Shown here one piece after another: positions 54,944 through 62,329 of a DNA stretch of 64,000 bases. Made by a program: the position numbers and the translations under genes. This DNA is from Roseburia hominis. Its GTDB lineage: Bacteria; Bacillota; Clostridia; Lachnospirales; Lachnospiraceae. The stretch spans positions 155,989-219,988 of the forward strand of contig JAETOE010000001.1 of assembly GCA_021771815.1 (NCBI GenBank). Direction: 5' to 3'. Positions within the stretch are counted from its first letter, which is position 1, and the number at the start of each line of letters is the position of its first letter. Below the pieces are notes generated by a model. It was given only the letters and a program-made list of their open reading frames with translations, was not told the origin of the DNA and searched no databases.

Positions 54944-55273
54944 CTAATCATAATATTCGCTTGAATAATATGGTACAGTAAGATATTGTCCCGCATGAAT
55001 GGGATGATCGGGAGAAATCCTGTTCAAAGCACATAATTCAGAAATATATTCGCCGGTGCTGGCATACTCCTCTGTCATATACTCATTCGCAATGTTCCAG
55101 AGCGTTTCGCCCTGTTCGATCCGTATGCTTGTATAATATTTATAAGAAGGTTCTGCGGGAGCAGCCTGCGTCTTGCTTGCTCCAAAGATAAGAGAACCGA
55201 TAATAATTAATGAAATGACAAACACCCCAAACACAAACTGCCTATTTAAAACTGCTGTTCTTCTTCCTCTCAT
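54944..55273 (-). CDS. YneA-like SOS cell-division inhibitor (LysM)
   Basis: A 109-residue protein with a basic N-terminus ([12 protein letters not shown]), one membrane span at about 15-35 and an extracellular LysM domain ([17 protein letters not shown]...[11 protein letters not shown]). Divergence from lexA, LexA boxes in the shared region and this domain order match YneA, which blocks septation during SOS in Bacillus. ATG 55273 follows AGGAGG; a longer frame to 55318 has no support. The remaining resemblance to YneA is low, so the role is inferred largely from context. Confidence 0.82.
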   Translation of the reverse strand: MRGRRTAVLNRQFVFGVFVISLIIIGSLIFGASKTQAAPAEPSYKYYTSIRIEQGETLWNIANEYMTEEYASTGEYISELCALNRISPDHPIHAGQYLTVPYYSSEYYD

Positions 55274-55298
55274 AATAGTACCTCCTGCACATCTTTCT

Positions 55299-55325
55299 CG
55301 AACATCTGTTACGAACATTTGTTTA
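55299..55325. promoter_or_regulatory. Two adjoining LexA boxes
   Basis: CGAACATCTGTTAC (55299-55312) and CGAACATTTGTTTA (55312-55325) match the Firmicutes LexA consensus GAAC-N4-GTTY. They lie in the 5' leader of the YneA-like gene, just after its promoter. Confidence 0.8.
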
Positions 55326-55332
55326 TGTTGTA

Positions 55333-55361
55333 ATCATAATACCAGAACACTCGTTTGTCAA
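55333..55361 (-). promoter_or_regulatory. Promoter of the YneA-like gene
   Basis: On the minus strand TTGACA (55356-55361), 17 bases, TATGAT (55333-55338). A third LexA box lies in the spacer. Confidence 0.75.
55344..55357. promoter_or_regulatory. LexA box in the YneA-like promoter
   Basis: AGAACACTCGTTTG fits GAAC-N4-GTTT and occupies the spacer between the -35 and -10 boxes, a position that would block polymerase. Confidence 0.7.
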
Positions 55362-55384
55362 GAAGAAATTCGAACAAATTTTCG

Positions 55385-55423
55385 GAATATACGTTTGCAT
55401 TTTCAAAGAGGATATGTTACACT
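55385..55423 (+). promoter_or_regulatory. lexA promoter with overlapping weak LexA box
   Basis: TTGCAT (55395-55400), 17 bases, TACACT (55418-55423). GAATATACGTTT (55385-55396), one base off the LexA consensus, overlaps the -35 box, and CGAACAAATTTTCG (55371-55384) lies just upstream. This fits autoregulation. Confidence 0.6.
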
Positions 55424-55466
55424 GGAATTAGAAAAATGTAGATTTAGGATACCAGGAGGTAGTTAT

Positions 55467-56084
55467 ATGTCATATGGTAAGATTAGTACTAAGCAGAGAG
55501 AGATTCTTGAATATATCAAGCAGGAGATCCTGAACAAAGGATACCCGCCCGCTGTTCGTGAAATCTGCGAAGCGGTTGACTTAAAGTCTACCTCTTCCGT
55601 ACACTCCCATCTTGAGACGCTTGAGAAGAACGGATATATCAGACGAGATCCGACGAAGCCCCGTGCAATCGAGATTATCGATGATAACTTTAATCTGACC
55701 CGCCGCGAGGTCGTGAATGTTCCGATCATCGGCAGCGTCGCTGCCGGACAGCCGCTTTTGGCTGTTGAGAATATCGAGAACTATTTCCCGATTCCGACAG
55801 AGTTCTTACCGAATGCGGAGACTTTCATGCTTAAAGTTAAGGGGGAAAGCATGATCAATGTCGGCATCTATGACGGCGATAAGATTCTTGTCCAGAGGCA
55901 GTCTGACGCCCGTAACGGCGATATCGTGGTCGCTCTTGTGGAGGATTCCGCCACGGTGAAGACTTTTTATAAGGAAGACGGGCATTTCCGTCTGCAGCCG
56001 GAGAATGATACCATGGACCCGATCATTGTTGAGGATTGCCAGATTTTAGGAAAGGTGTTCGGTATCTTCCGTTTCCTTTCATGA
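55467..56084 (+). CDS. lexA: SOS repressor LexA
   Basis: Winged-helix repressor and self-cleaving protease. 205 residues: N-terminal DNA-binding domain ([24 protein letters not shown]), the Ala-Gly cleavage site in VAAGQPL at about residue 95, catalytic Ser in GESMI and Lys in ATVKTFY. ATG 55467 follows AGGAGG; the long upstream frame from 55173 runs through the operators. Terminated by a strong hairpin. Confidence 0.97.
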   Translation: MSYGKISTKQREILEYIKQEILNKGYPPAVREICEAVDLKSTSSVHSHLETLEKNGYIRRDPTKPRAIEIIDDNFNLTRREVVNVPIIGSVAAGQPLLAVENIENYFPIPTEFLPNAETFMLKVKGESMINVGIYDGDKILVQRQSDARNGDIVVALVEDSATVKTFYKEDGHFRLQPENDTMDPIIVEDCQILGKVFGIFRFLS

Positions 56085-56100
56085 TTTTCAGTTGTATCAT

Positions 56101-56163
56101 GGGAAAACAGAAACAGAGAGCCAATCGCTTTTAAAAGTGTTCGGCTCTCTGTTTCTGTTTTCC
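56101..56163. terminator. 22-bp perfect dyad ending lexA and the XRE gene
   Basis: Arms 56101-56122 and 56142-56163 are perfectly complementary (outer GGGAAAACAG, inner AGAGAGCC) around a 19-base loop, with T-rich ends on both strands. It lies between the convergent lexA and XRE genes. Its central 36 bases are homologous to the terminator at 57196-57244. Confidence 0.85.
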
Positions 56164-56184
56164 CTATTTTCTCGTACTTTATTA

Positions 56185-57027
56185 TCAATCCTTATAACTA
56201 TCTTCTGAATAAAGAACATTCCCGTCTATATCAACAATTACAATATTGTCAGCATTCTTACTTCCCGTTGCTCCTAAAGTAGCAGCGACCAGATACTCTA
56301 TCTTTTCTGTTGACAAATCCGATTGCAATTCCAACAATATACCTATATATTTTTCCTCATCAGAAAGCGTATTAATAATGACATTGACATTCTTAATTTC
56401 GTTGAAGCATGCGATTATATCATCTTTAAGTTTCATTTGTAGCATAAAATCATTATCTGTTGTATAAGCAGCACACCTGATATTCTCTGCCCCTAAAGTT
56501 ATGTTTGCACTTGAACGATACTCATCCAAAACCGTAACCGACAAATCATCTGATAATACCTTATATGGAATTCCGTCCCTTAAAAGAATACGTTCAACAC
56601 TTGTCCTCTGCGTGGAATCCTCACATTGGATAAGGGGAACATATCTGCTACGGGTCAATACAAAGATCAGCACTACACTAACTATCAAAAATAAAACGGC
56701 TATTCCAATGGCAATCATCTGATATTGCTTTTTGTTTAGAAGTCTTTGACTGCTTGCCTCTTGTATCGTGTCTTTCAATATTAGCGCTGCATCCTCACAT
56801 TGGATATCCTCTGTTTCAATTTTTTCTGATTTCATCAGTTCAAGAACGCTTACTCCCAAAGCCTCGGCCAATGGCTCAAGCGTATTTATATCTGGAAAGC
56901 CCAATCCACGTTCCCATCGGCTTACTGCTTTGTCGGTCACTTTTATTTTTGATGCCAGTTCTGCTTGTGTCATATTTTTATCTTTTCTGGCTCTGGCAAC
57001 AAATGAGCCAAATTTTATTGCGTCCAT
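56185..57027 (-). CDS. XRE regulator with membrane span and FliF/YscJ-like outer domain
   Basis: A 280-residue fusion. Residues 6-65 form an HTH_3 (Cro/CI) domain with MTQAELASKIKVTDKAVSRWE; 103-125 is a membrane span; 132-280 is predicted outside. The outer part shows the pattern of FliF/YscJ ring-building domains: RILLRDGIPYKVLSDDLSVTV (about 147-166), then NVIINTLSDEEKYIGILLEL (215-234), LSTEKIEYLVAATLGA and a terminal NADNIVIVDIDGNVLYSED, close to the FliF VTVVDxxGxxL end. No secretion or flagellar genes are nearby. It is likely a membrane-bound transcription factor; the FliF link is by pattern and needs profile tests. GGAGGTGAT precedes the ATG. Confidence 0.72.
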   Translation of the reverse strand: MDAIKFGSFVARARKDKNMTQAELASKIKVTDKAVSRWERGLGFPDINTLEPLAEALGVSVLELMKSEKIETEDIQCEDAALILKDTIQEASSQRLLNKKQYQMIAIGIAVLFLIVSVVLIFVLTRSRYVPLIQCEDSTQRTSVERILLRDGIPYKVLSDDLSVTVLDEYRSSANITLGAENIRCAAYTTDNDFMLQMKLKDDIIACFNEIKNVNVIINTLSDEEKYIGILLELQSDLSTEKIEYLVAATLGATGSKNADNIVIVDIDGNVLYSEDSYKD

Positions 57028-57047
57028 TTCATCACCTCCTGATTGCC

Positions 57048-57076
57048 AGTATAAATTAGTTGGCTTATATCAGCAA
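57048..57076 (-). promoter_or_regulatory. Promoter of the XRE gene
   Basis: On the minus strand TTGCTG (57071-57076), 17 bases, TATACT (57048-57053), with the ATG about 20 bases after the -10 box. Confidence 0.65.
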
Positions 57077-57083
57077 CCGATGT

Positions 57084-57125
57084 ATCGTTTACCGCTAAAA
57101 TGTATGGACTCTACGAATCGTTTAC
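57084..57125. repeat. Direct repeat ATCGTTTAC upstream of the XRE promoter
   Basis: ATCGTTTAC occurs at 57084-57092 and 57117-57125, 33 bases apart, about three helical turns. The sites lie just upstream of the XRE -35 box and could be operators for its own product. Confidence 0.45.
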
Positions 57126-57195
57126 GAATTATTTCTATGTAATTATCACATCAAAATCCCGATTTACCTCTGAAAGCCCATATTCCGAAACATAA

Positions 57196-57244
57196 ATAAA
57201 ATCAGAGAGCCGACCGCTTTTTGAAGTGATCAGCTCTCTGATTT
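57196..57244 (-). terminator. Terminator of the rplU-rsfS operon
   Basis: On the minus strand AAATCAGAGAGC pairs with GCTCTCTGATTT and is followed by TATTT, just after the rsfS stop. The central 36 bases match the dyad at 56101-56163 at 30 positions. Confidence 0.8.
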
Positions 57245-57250
57245 CAGGTT

Positions 57251-57598
57251 CTACAATTCCCCTGCATCTATCACTTTTCCGTCTCTCCAGATACGTTCCA
57301 AATCATAGAACAGGCGATCTTCCTTCGAGAAGATATGGACGATGATATCGCCGTAATCCATCAGAATCCAGGTGGAGTTGGAATTCCCCTCGATCTGCCT
57401 GACTTTTAGACCTGCCTTATACAGTGCCTCTTCACAAGCGTCACGCATTGCCTGAATCTGGTTCTGGTTTGTTCCGTTTGCAATCACGAAGTAATCTGCC
57501 ACCGGTGAGATTTCCTGAATATCAATGACCTTTACATCTTCCGCCTTGCGGTCTTCTAATGCGGCTATCGCCACTTTACAATATTCTTTTGATGTCAT
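57251..57598 (-). CDS. rsfS: Ribosomal silencing factor RsfS
   Basis: Binds uL14 and blocks subunit joining when nutrients are short. 115 residues with IQEISPVADYFVIANGTNQNQIQAM and WILMDYGDIIVHIFSKEDRLFYDLERIW, the family hallmarks. It closes the minus-strand operon that begins with rplU; yqeK lies 18 bases upstream. Confidence 0.95.
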   Translation of the reverse strand: MTSKEYCKVAIAALEDRKAEDVKVIDIQEISPVADYFVIANGTNQNQIQAMRDACEEALYKAGLKVRQIEGNSNSTWILMDYGDIIVHIFSKEDRLFYDLERIWRDGKVIDAGEL

Positions 57599-57616
57599 AT
57601 TAAGTTTCTCCTTTTC

Positions 57617-58189
57617 TCAAATCCGCTGATACTGTCGGTAAAATTCATACGCAAGCTGTGTTGCCGGATCAATTGGTCCGCCGATCTGCGCCCGGTATTT
57701 TAAAGTGTCGCAGAGAATTTCCGCCATGCAGGCGTCAAGATCCTCAAATGCAAGCTTTCTGACCTTGGGAAGATCAGACGCTTTATCTCTGCCCGGTTCG
57801 ATGAAATCCGCGATATAAATAATCTTATCAAGTACGCTCATGTCCGCGGCTCCGGTCGTGTGCACCTTAATCGCATGCAGTATCTCCGGGTCTTTCACCT
57901 CATAAATTGTTTCTGCAAGGTATGCGCCAAGCTTTGCATGAAGCAGAAACGGACTTTCATACTCCACCGGAGTGACCGGAATGTCATTTTTTTCGCACAG
58001 CCTGATCTTTTCCCCGTTGGGAATACACTTCGCGCAGTCGTGCAGCAAGCCCGCCAGCATCGCCGGTTCTATCGGGTATTCATGCGCCATGGCGAGACAG
58101 CCTGCCGTGTACATGACTCCTTTCGTATGTTCATAACGTCCCTTGTCCAATTCCTTTTTTAAACGCTTGCGAATCTCGTTTGTCTCCAT
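57617..58189 (-). CDS. yqeK: YqeK-type HD-domain diadenosine tetraphosphatase
   Basis: Bis(5'-nucleosyl)-tetraphosphatase (symmetrical) that degrades Ap4A. 190 residues with the metal ligands in HTKGV, LLHDCAK, LLHAKLGA and YIADFIEPGRD. It sits between nadD and rsfS, the usual Firmicutes order. GAGG precedes the ATG. Confidence 0.93.
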   Translation of the reverse strand: METNEIRKRLKKELDKGRYEHTKGVMYTAGCLAMAHEYPIEPAMLAGLLHDCAKCIPNGEKIRLCEKNDIPVTPVEYESPFLLHAKLGAYLAETIYEVKDPEILHAIKVHTTGAADMSVLDKIIYIADFIEPGRDKASDLPKVRKLAFEDLDACMAEILCDTLKYRAQIGGPIDPATQLAYEFYRQYQRI

Positions 58190-58254
58190 TACTCAATGCC
58201 TCTTCGTTTTCCAAAAACTGCTATATAGAACAATCTGCTGATTAATCTGTTACG

Positions 58255-58860
58255 CTAACACCCATACAGATGCCGCTCTCTAATATAATGAAATACCGCG
58301 TCCGGCAGCATCAAAGATTTCTCCCCTGCTTTTAGCATTTCTCGAAGCTGCGTTGAAGATACCTCCGTGCGCCCTCCGCGAATCGGGTAGATTACCGCCG
58401 GAAACTGTGCCTGAATTGCCGCGATTTTTGCATTGATCTGCGCTATATCCATGTCGTCCCGCACGGCGGCAAGCACGGTGGCTTTCTCACAGATAATTTC
58501 GGGATGTTTCCACTGTTCAAAGTAATCCAGGGAATCCGCCCCCATAATAAAGAAAAAATCTACAGCGGGATGCCGCTCCTTTAACTTCATGAGCGTCCGG
58601 TAAGTATAGCTTGTCCCTTCCGCATCCACTTCTATACGTGAAAGCTTAAAATAGGGGTACGGCGCAATGGCAAGCTTTGTCATATCCACGCGCACCGCGG
58701 CGGGCGTCATTTTCCCCTCGTCCTTATTCGGAGAATGTCCCGCCGGGATAAACCACACCTCATCAAGTGCAAATTCCCGGTAAGCGCTCTTAGCAATATT
58801 CAAATGTCCCATGTGAATCGGATCAAAAGAACCTCCGAGAATCCCGATTTTCCTGTTCAT
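58255..58860 (-). CDS. nadD: Nicotinate-nucleotide adenylyltransferase
   Basis: Makes deamido-NAD from nicotinate mononucleotide and ATP. GGSFDPIHMGHL at residues 9-20 with the HxGH motif (HMGH), FIPAGHSPNK and VSSTQLREML for ATP binding. 201 residues; AGGAG precedes the ATG. Confidence 0.96.
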   Translation of the reverse strand: MNRKIGILGGSFDPIHMGHLNIAKSAYREFALDEVWFIPAGHSPNKDEGKMTPAAVRVDMTKLAIAPYPYFKLSRIEVDAEGTSYTYRTLMKLKERHPAVDFFFIMGADSLDYFEQWKHPEIICEKATVLAAVRDDMDIAQINAKIAAIQAQFPAVIYPIRGGRTEVSSTQLREMLKAGEKSLMLPDAVFHYIRERHLYGC

Positions 58861-58879
58861 GTAATCTCCTATCCTGCAC

Positions 58880-59176
58880 TTACTTTGGCAGGTCGAACTT
58901 CGAATTCTTCTTTGCCTGACGAAACAGGATCATCTTCTTGCCAATCACCTTTACGACGACTGAATGTGTGCGCTCTGCAACAACGGCGGCGATTTCCCTC
59001 GGATCATCCGCACAGTTCTTTAAAACAGATACTTTTATCAGTTCTCTTTTTTCCAAAGCTTCATCGAGCGCCGTAATCATCTCCGGCGTCAGGGATGACT
59101 TGCCGATCTGGAAAATCGGGTCGATCGTGTTTGCACATCCGCCGAGATAGGCACGCTGCTTGCTTGTCAATTCCAT
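58880..59176 (-). CDS. yhbY: CRM-domain RNA-binding protein YhbY
   Basis: Small 98-residue KH-like protein bound to pre-50S particles. LTSKQRAYLGGCANTIDPIFQIGKSSLT and the GxxG-type loop with later VVVKVIGKKMILFRQ are typical. It lies between obgE and nadD, all linked to ribosome assembly or growth. AAAGGA precedes the ATG. Confidence 0.92.
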   Translation of the reverse strand: MELTSKQRAYLGGCANTIDPIFQIGKSSLTPEMITALDEALEKRELIKVSVLKNCADDPREIAAVVAERTHSVVVKVIGKKMILFRQAKKNSKFDLPK

Positions 59177-59248
59177 AACGATTCCTTTCCATGTTAATGG
59201 GCTTTTTACCCAATATACATCTGCATCTGCTGTTCTATCAGATGGATT

Positions 59249-60532
59249 CTATTTATAATAATCAAATTCGTTCCCATACATCCGCACGGTATCGCCGTCC
59301 TGAATGCCCATTTTCTCAAGCTCCTTTAAGATGCCCTGCTCCTTTAAGAACTTCTGGAAAAAGAGGAATCCCTTCTCCGAGTCGATGTTCGTGTACCCGA
59401 GCATCTTGTCGATCTTCGGTCCTTCCACAATGAACGCCGCATCGTCGGCACGGGTGATGGTGTAAGGTTCATCCTTAAAGAAACGAAGCGCCGGATCAAA
59501 TTCCTGTTCATAGATTACCGGTTCTTTACTGCAGGTGGCAAGCAAATCGTTCACATGATAGAGGAGCTCTTTTAACCCCTTTCCGCTGACTGCCGAAATC
59601 GGAAATACTTTGATGCCGTCCTTTTCAAATTCCGCCCGAAGCGCTGCAATGACCTCATTCTCGTCGCCGTAAATCGCATCAATTTTATTTGCCGCGATCA
59701 CCTGTGGCTTCTTCAAAAGCGTGGGATCATATGCCGAAAGCTCCTTATTGATTGCTTGGATATCGGCAATCGGGTCACGTCCTTCCGTGCCTGCCGCATC
59801 CACCATATGAATCATGACTTTGGTACGTTCAATGTGGCGCAGGAACTCAAGTCCAAGACCAACGCCCTCCGACGCGCCCTCGATCAGCCCCGGTATATCT
59901 GCAATGACAAAGCCGTTCGCTCCGTCAAGGTCGACAACACCGAGATTCGGCTGTAAGGTCGTGAAATGATAATTGGCAATCTTCGGCTGTGCGTTCGTCA
60001 CACGCGACAGCAATGTGGATTTTCCGACATTCGGGAAGCCCACAAGTCCCACGTCCGCAATGACCTTAAGTTCAAGCCGGACTTCCAGTTCAATCGATTC
60101 GCCGCCAGGCTGCGCATATTTCGGCGCCTGCATCGTCGAGGTAGCATAATGCTGATTCCCAAGACCTCCTCTGCCGCCGCGCAGAATAATCTGTCTGCGG
60201 TTGTCTCCCGACATATCGGCAATGACCTTGTCCGATTCCGCATCCTTGATGACCGTCCCGGCGGGGACTTTTAAGATGAGGTCGGCGCCGTTCTTGCCAT
60301 GACAATTCTTCTTACCGCCCTCCTCGCCGGGCTGTGCCGCAAATTTCCTGCGATGCCTGTAGTCGGTCAGTGTATTTAAGCCGTCGTCCACCTCAAAAAT
60401 GATATCGCCGCCCTTGCCTCCGTCGCCGCCGTCCGGGCCGCCGTCCGGCACATACTTCTCACGTCGGAAGCTCACATGGCCGTCGCCGCCTTTTCCTGAT
60501 TTTATGATAATGGTTGCTCTGTCTGCAAACAT
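59249..60532 (-). CDS. obgE: GTPase Obg
   Basis: Essential GTPase in 50S maturation and stress control. 427 residues: the glycine-rich Obg domain (1-158), the G domain with GFPNVGKST, DIPGLIEGA and NKID, and the C-terminal OCT domain found in Firmicutes. GAGG precedes the ATG. A long hairpin separates it from rpmA. Confidence 0.97.
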   Translation of the reverse strand: MFADRATIIIKSGKGGDGHVSFRREKYVPDGGPDGGDGGKGGDIIFEVDDGLNTLTDYRHRRKFAAQPGEEGGKKNCHGKNGADLILKVPAGTVIKDAESDKVIADMSGDNRRQIILRGGRGGLGNQHYATSTMQAPKYAQPGGESIELEVRLELKVIADVGLVGFPNVGKSTLLSRVTNAQPKIANYHFTTLQPNLGVVDLDGANGFVIADIPGLIEGASEGVGLGLEFLRHIERTKVMIHMVDAAGTEGRDPIADIQAINKELSAYDPTLLKKPQVIAANKIDAIYGDENEVIAALRAEFEKDGIKVFPISAVSGKGLKELLYHVNDLLATCSKEPVIYEQEFDPALRFFKDEPYTITRADDAAFIVEGPKIDKMLGYTNIDSEKGFLFFQKFLKEQGILKELEKMGIQDGDTVRMYGNEFDYYK

Positions 60533-60560
60533 AATATTCTACCTCATATATACACAATAA

Positions 60561-60608
60561 GACCCGGCTACTTGCCGCAGCCATGAAATGGTTGCGTATA
60601 GTCGGGTC
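60561..60608 (-). promoter_or_regulatory. Long hairpin between rpmA and obg
   Basis: GACCCGGCTA (60561-60570) pairs with TAGTCGGGTC (60599-60608) and an inner CGCAGCCAT pairs with ATGGTTGCG; each stem has one mismatch. TTATTGTG follows on the minus strand, so termination would be weak and partial. It could set the ratio of ribosomal protein to GTPase mRNA or be an mRNA processing site. Confidence 0.5.
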
Positions 60609-60622
60609 CACATTGCATCTTA

Positions 60623-60907
60623 TTACTCAGCTACTGGATATACGGAAGCCTGCTTCTTGTCTCTTCCTTTTCTCTCGAATCTCAAGATACCGTCTGTCAG
60701 AGCGAATAATGTGTCATCACCGCCGATGCCTACATTTACGCCCGGATGAATCTTGGTTCCGCGCTGTCTGTATAAAATGTTGCCAGCCTTAACGAACTGT
60801 CCGTCTGCTCTCTTGGCTCCTAATCTCTTGGACTCAGAGTCACGGCCGTTCTTAGTAGAACCAACTCCCTTTTTGTGAGCAAAAAACTGAAGGTTCATAT
60901 TCAACAT
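60623..60907 (-). CDS. rpmA: 50S ribosomal protein bL27 with cleavable leader
   Basis: 94 residues. The N-terminus [17 protein letters not shown] carries the Firmicutes extension ending LQFF-AHKKG, known to be removed by the protease Prp before L27 enters the ribosome. The gene is 3 bases from prp. AAGGAGG precedes the ATG. Confidence 0.97.
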   Translation of the reverse strand: MLNMNLQFFAHKKGVGSTKNGRDSESKRLGAKRADGQFVKAGNILYRQRGTKIHPGVNVGIGGDDTLFALTDGILRFERKGRDKKQASVYPVAE

Positions 60908-60910
60908 GTC

Positions 60911-61240
60911 CTACACCTCCTTAAAATTCAGAACGATATAATCATTCCCATAAGTATTCTGTATTCCCTGCAAGCCTAAAACCAATGACTTCATTAGAAG
61001 CTCCGCGTCATGTCCTGCCGGCTTCTGAAAACGGAGACGAATCTCCCCGCTCTCCTCGTCGGCGTCCGTTTCATGCTTCTCCGTGGTATATATGCCGATG
61101 GAATTGATCGTATTGATGACTAAGGCAGAAATCCCTGCGCATACAATATCCTCGCCTTCCCTGGCATATCCGGCATGTCCGAGACAGTCAAATCCGAGGT
61201 ATGCTCCGTCATGGTTTCGAAAAACTGTTATCTTTGTCAT
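60911..61240 (-). CDS. prp: Ribosomal-processing cysteine protease Prp
   Basis: Cleaves the N-terminal extension of L27. 109 residues with the catalytic His in GHAGYA and Cys in DIVCAGISAL. It lies between rplU and rpmA, the conserved Firmicutes order, and its substrate is the next gene. Confidence 0.95.
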   Translation of the reverse strand: MTKITVFRNHDGAYLGFDCLGHAGYAREGEDIVCAGISALVINTINSIGIYTTEKHETDADEESGEIRLRFQKPAGHDAELLMKSLVLGLQGIQNTYGNDYIVLNFKEV

Positions 61241-61254
61241 AACAATTCCTTTGA

Positions 61255-61560
61255 TTAAGCGTTGATCTTCTCAATCTTAACCTGTGTAAACGCCTGTCTG
61301 TGACCGTTCTTCTTGTGATAACCGGTCTTTCTCTTGTACTTGTAAACAATAACCTTCTTGCCTCTGCCCTCTTTTACGACAGACGCTTCTACAGATGCGT
61401 TCGCTACATCAGAACCAACCTTCATTCCGTTGTCAGATACAGCTAAGACCTGATCGAAAGTTACTTTCTCACCAGCTTCTTTACCAAGCTTCTCAATGGT
61501 AATGATATCGCCTTCGGATACTTTGTACTGTTTACCACCTGTTGCTATAATTGCGTACAT
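61255..61560 (-). CDS. rplU: 50S ribosomal protein bL21
   Basis: 101 residues, [18 protein letters not shown] start and [21 protein letters not shown] end are typical L21. GGAGG precedes the ATG. First gene of the operon, behind a structured leader. Confidence 0.97.
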   Translation of the reverse strand: MYAIIATGGKQYKVSEGDIITIEKLGKEAGEKVTFDQVLAVSDNGMKVGSDVANASVEASVVKEGRGKKVIVYKYKRKTGYHKKNGHRQAFTQVKIEKINA

Positions 61561-61649
61561 ATGGCACCTCCTATTATCATTACTCGCCAGTTGTGGTGCT
61601 GTCCTCCCACATAAACGGACAGACTTTTAGACCTCACTGTGCGGCATAC
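61561..61649 (-). ncRNA. L21 ribosomal protein leader
   Basis: The roughly 90-base leader on the minus strand contains GGGAGGACAGCACCACAACT followed by GGCGAG close to the start codon, and GCCGCACAGTGAGGTC near its 5' end. This matches my recollection of the L21 leader motif of Firmicutes, thought to bind L21 for feedback control. Assigned by pattern only. Confidence 0.65.
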
Positions 61650-61655
61650 TTCGTA

Positions 61656-61684
61656 ATAATAGCACAGCGAGGTCATTACGTCAA
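61656..61684 (-). promoter_or_regulatory. Promoter of the rplU operon
   Basis: On the minus strand TTGACG (61679-61684), 17 bases, TATTAT (61656-61661). It is a strong match, as expected for a ribosomal protein operon. Confidence 0.8.
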
Positions 61685-61714
61685 CTGTTTTTTGCAGGAA
61701 ATCCGGTACTTTTT

Positions 61715-62200
61715 TCAGGCGCTTAAGTCCACATTCTGCCCGATGATCTGCGGCGCATCATAATTCTTAAAATTCTCCCCGTAGGGCGTATCTTCCTGAT
61801 ACTTGATCTGCGTCGTCGTCTCGCCGCCGGAGACATAGGTTCTGCCGCACTCTGGACATACTGCAGTGTGAAGCGTCACACTTGCCTGAACAAGCGTTGC
61901 GTTCTCGTCTTTCGCTGCCTTTGCATTGGCGTTTGCAACGTGTTCGCGTTCGTGGCTCATGACACGCGCCGCCGAAGCGGACGGTGAAATATGTCCGGGT
62001 GCCTTAAAGGAAACCATCTCATCGGAGCCGTCCTGATATTTCCGGTTCTTACAGGTTTCACACTCGATCTGCCCGGAACGCTCCAGTGCTTTGATCTCGG
62101 ACTGTGACATATGCTGGCTTCGCGCTTCTGCGACACTGCTCACTCTGCCTGCCGCACTCACTGCATTTATTGGCATTCCCGTATTTACTGCTCCGATCAT
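61715..62200 (-). CDS. HEXXH-motif protein with two Cys pairs (SprA-related type)
   Basis: 161 residues. HEREH (residues about 90-94, within SHEREHVANANAKAA) is an HEXXH zinc-protease motif. CETC near residue 49 and CPEC near 121 may hold a metal or a disulphide. There is no signal peptide. The pattern recalls the SprA-related family, which has a conserved HE-x2-H, but function is unknown. AGGAGGGAAG precedes the ATG. It is upstream of the L21 promoter and reads in the same direction. Confidence 0.65.
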   Translation of the reverse strand: MIGAVNTGMPINAVSAAGRVSSVAEARSQHMSQSEIKALERSGQIECETCKNRKYQDGSDEMVSFKAPGHISPSASAARVMSHEREHVANANAKAAKDENATLVQASVTLHTAVCPECGRTYVSGGETTTQIKYQEDTPYGENFKNYDAPQIIGQNVDLSA

Positions 62201-62329
62201 AAGCTTCCCTCCTGCTTTGCTCTTATTTATCTATTTCCATTTATCGGCATTCTCTGCTTCATTTATTAAAAAAAACTGTTTGAAGACTGCCTTCTACCGC
62301 ATTCTCTGCCAAATTCTTACTATAATATT

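Noticed and set aside
56101..56163. Inverted repeats of an insertion sequence around the XRE gene
   Set aside because: Each hairpin is a self-complementary terminator and the two copies are in direct, not inverted, orientation; no transposase is present.
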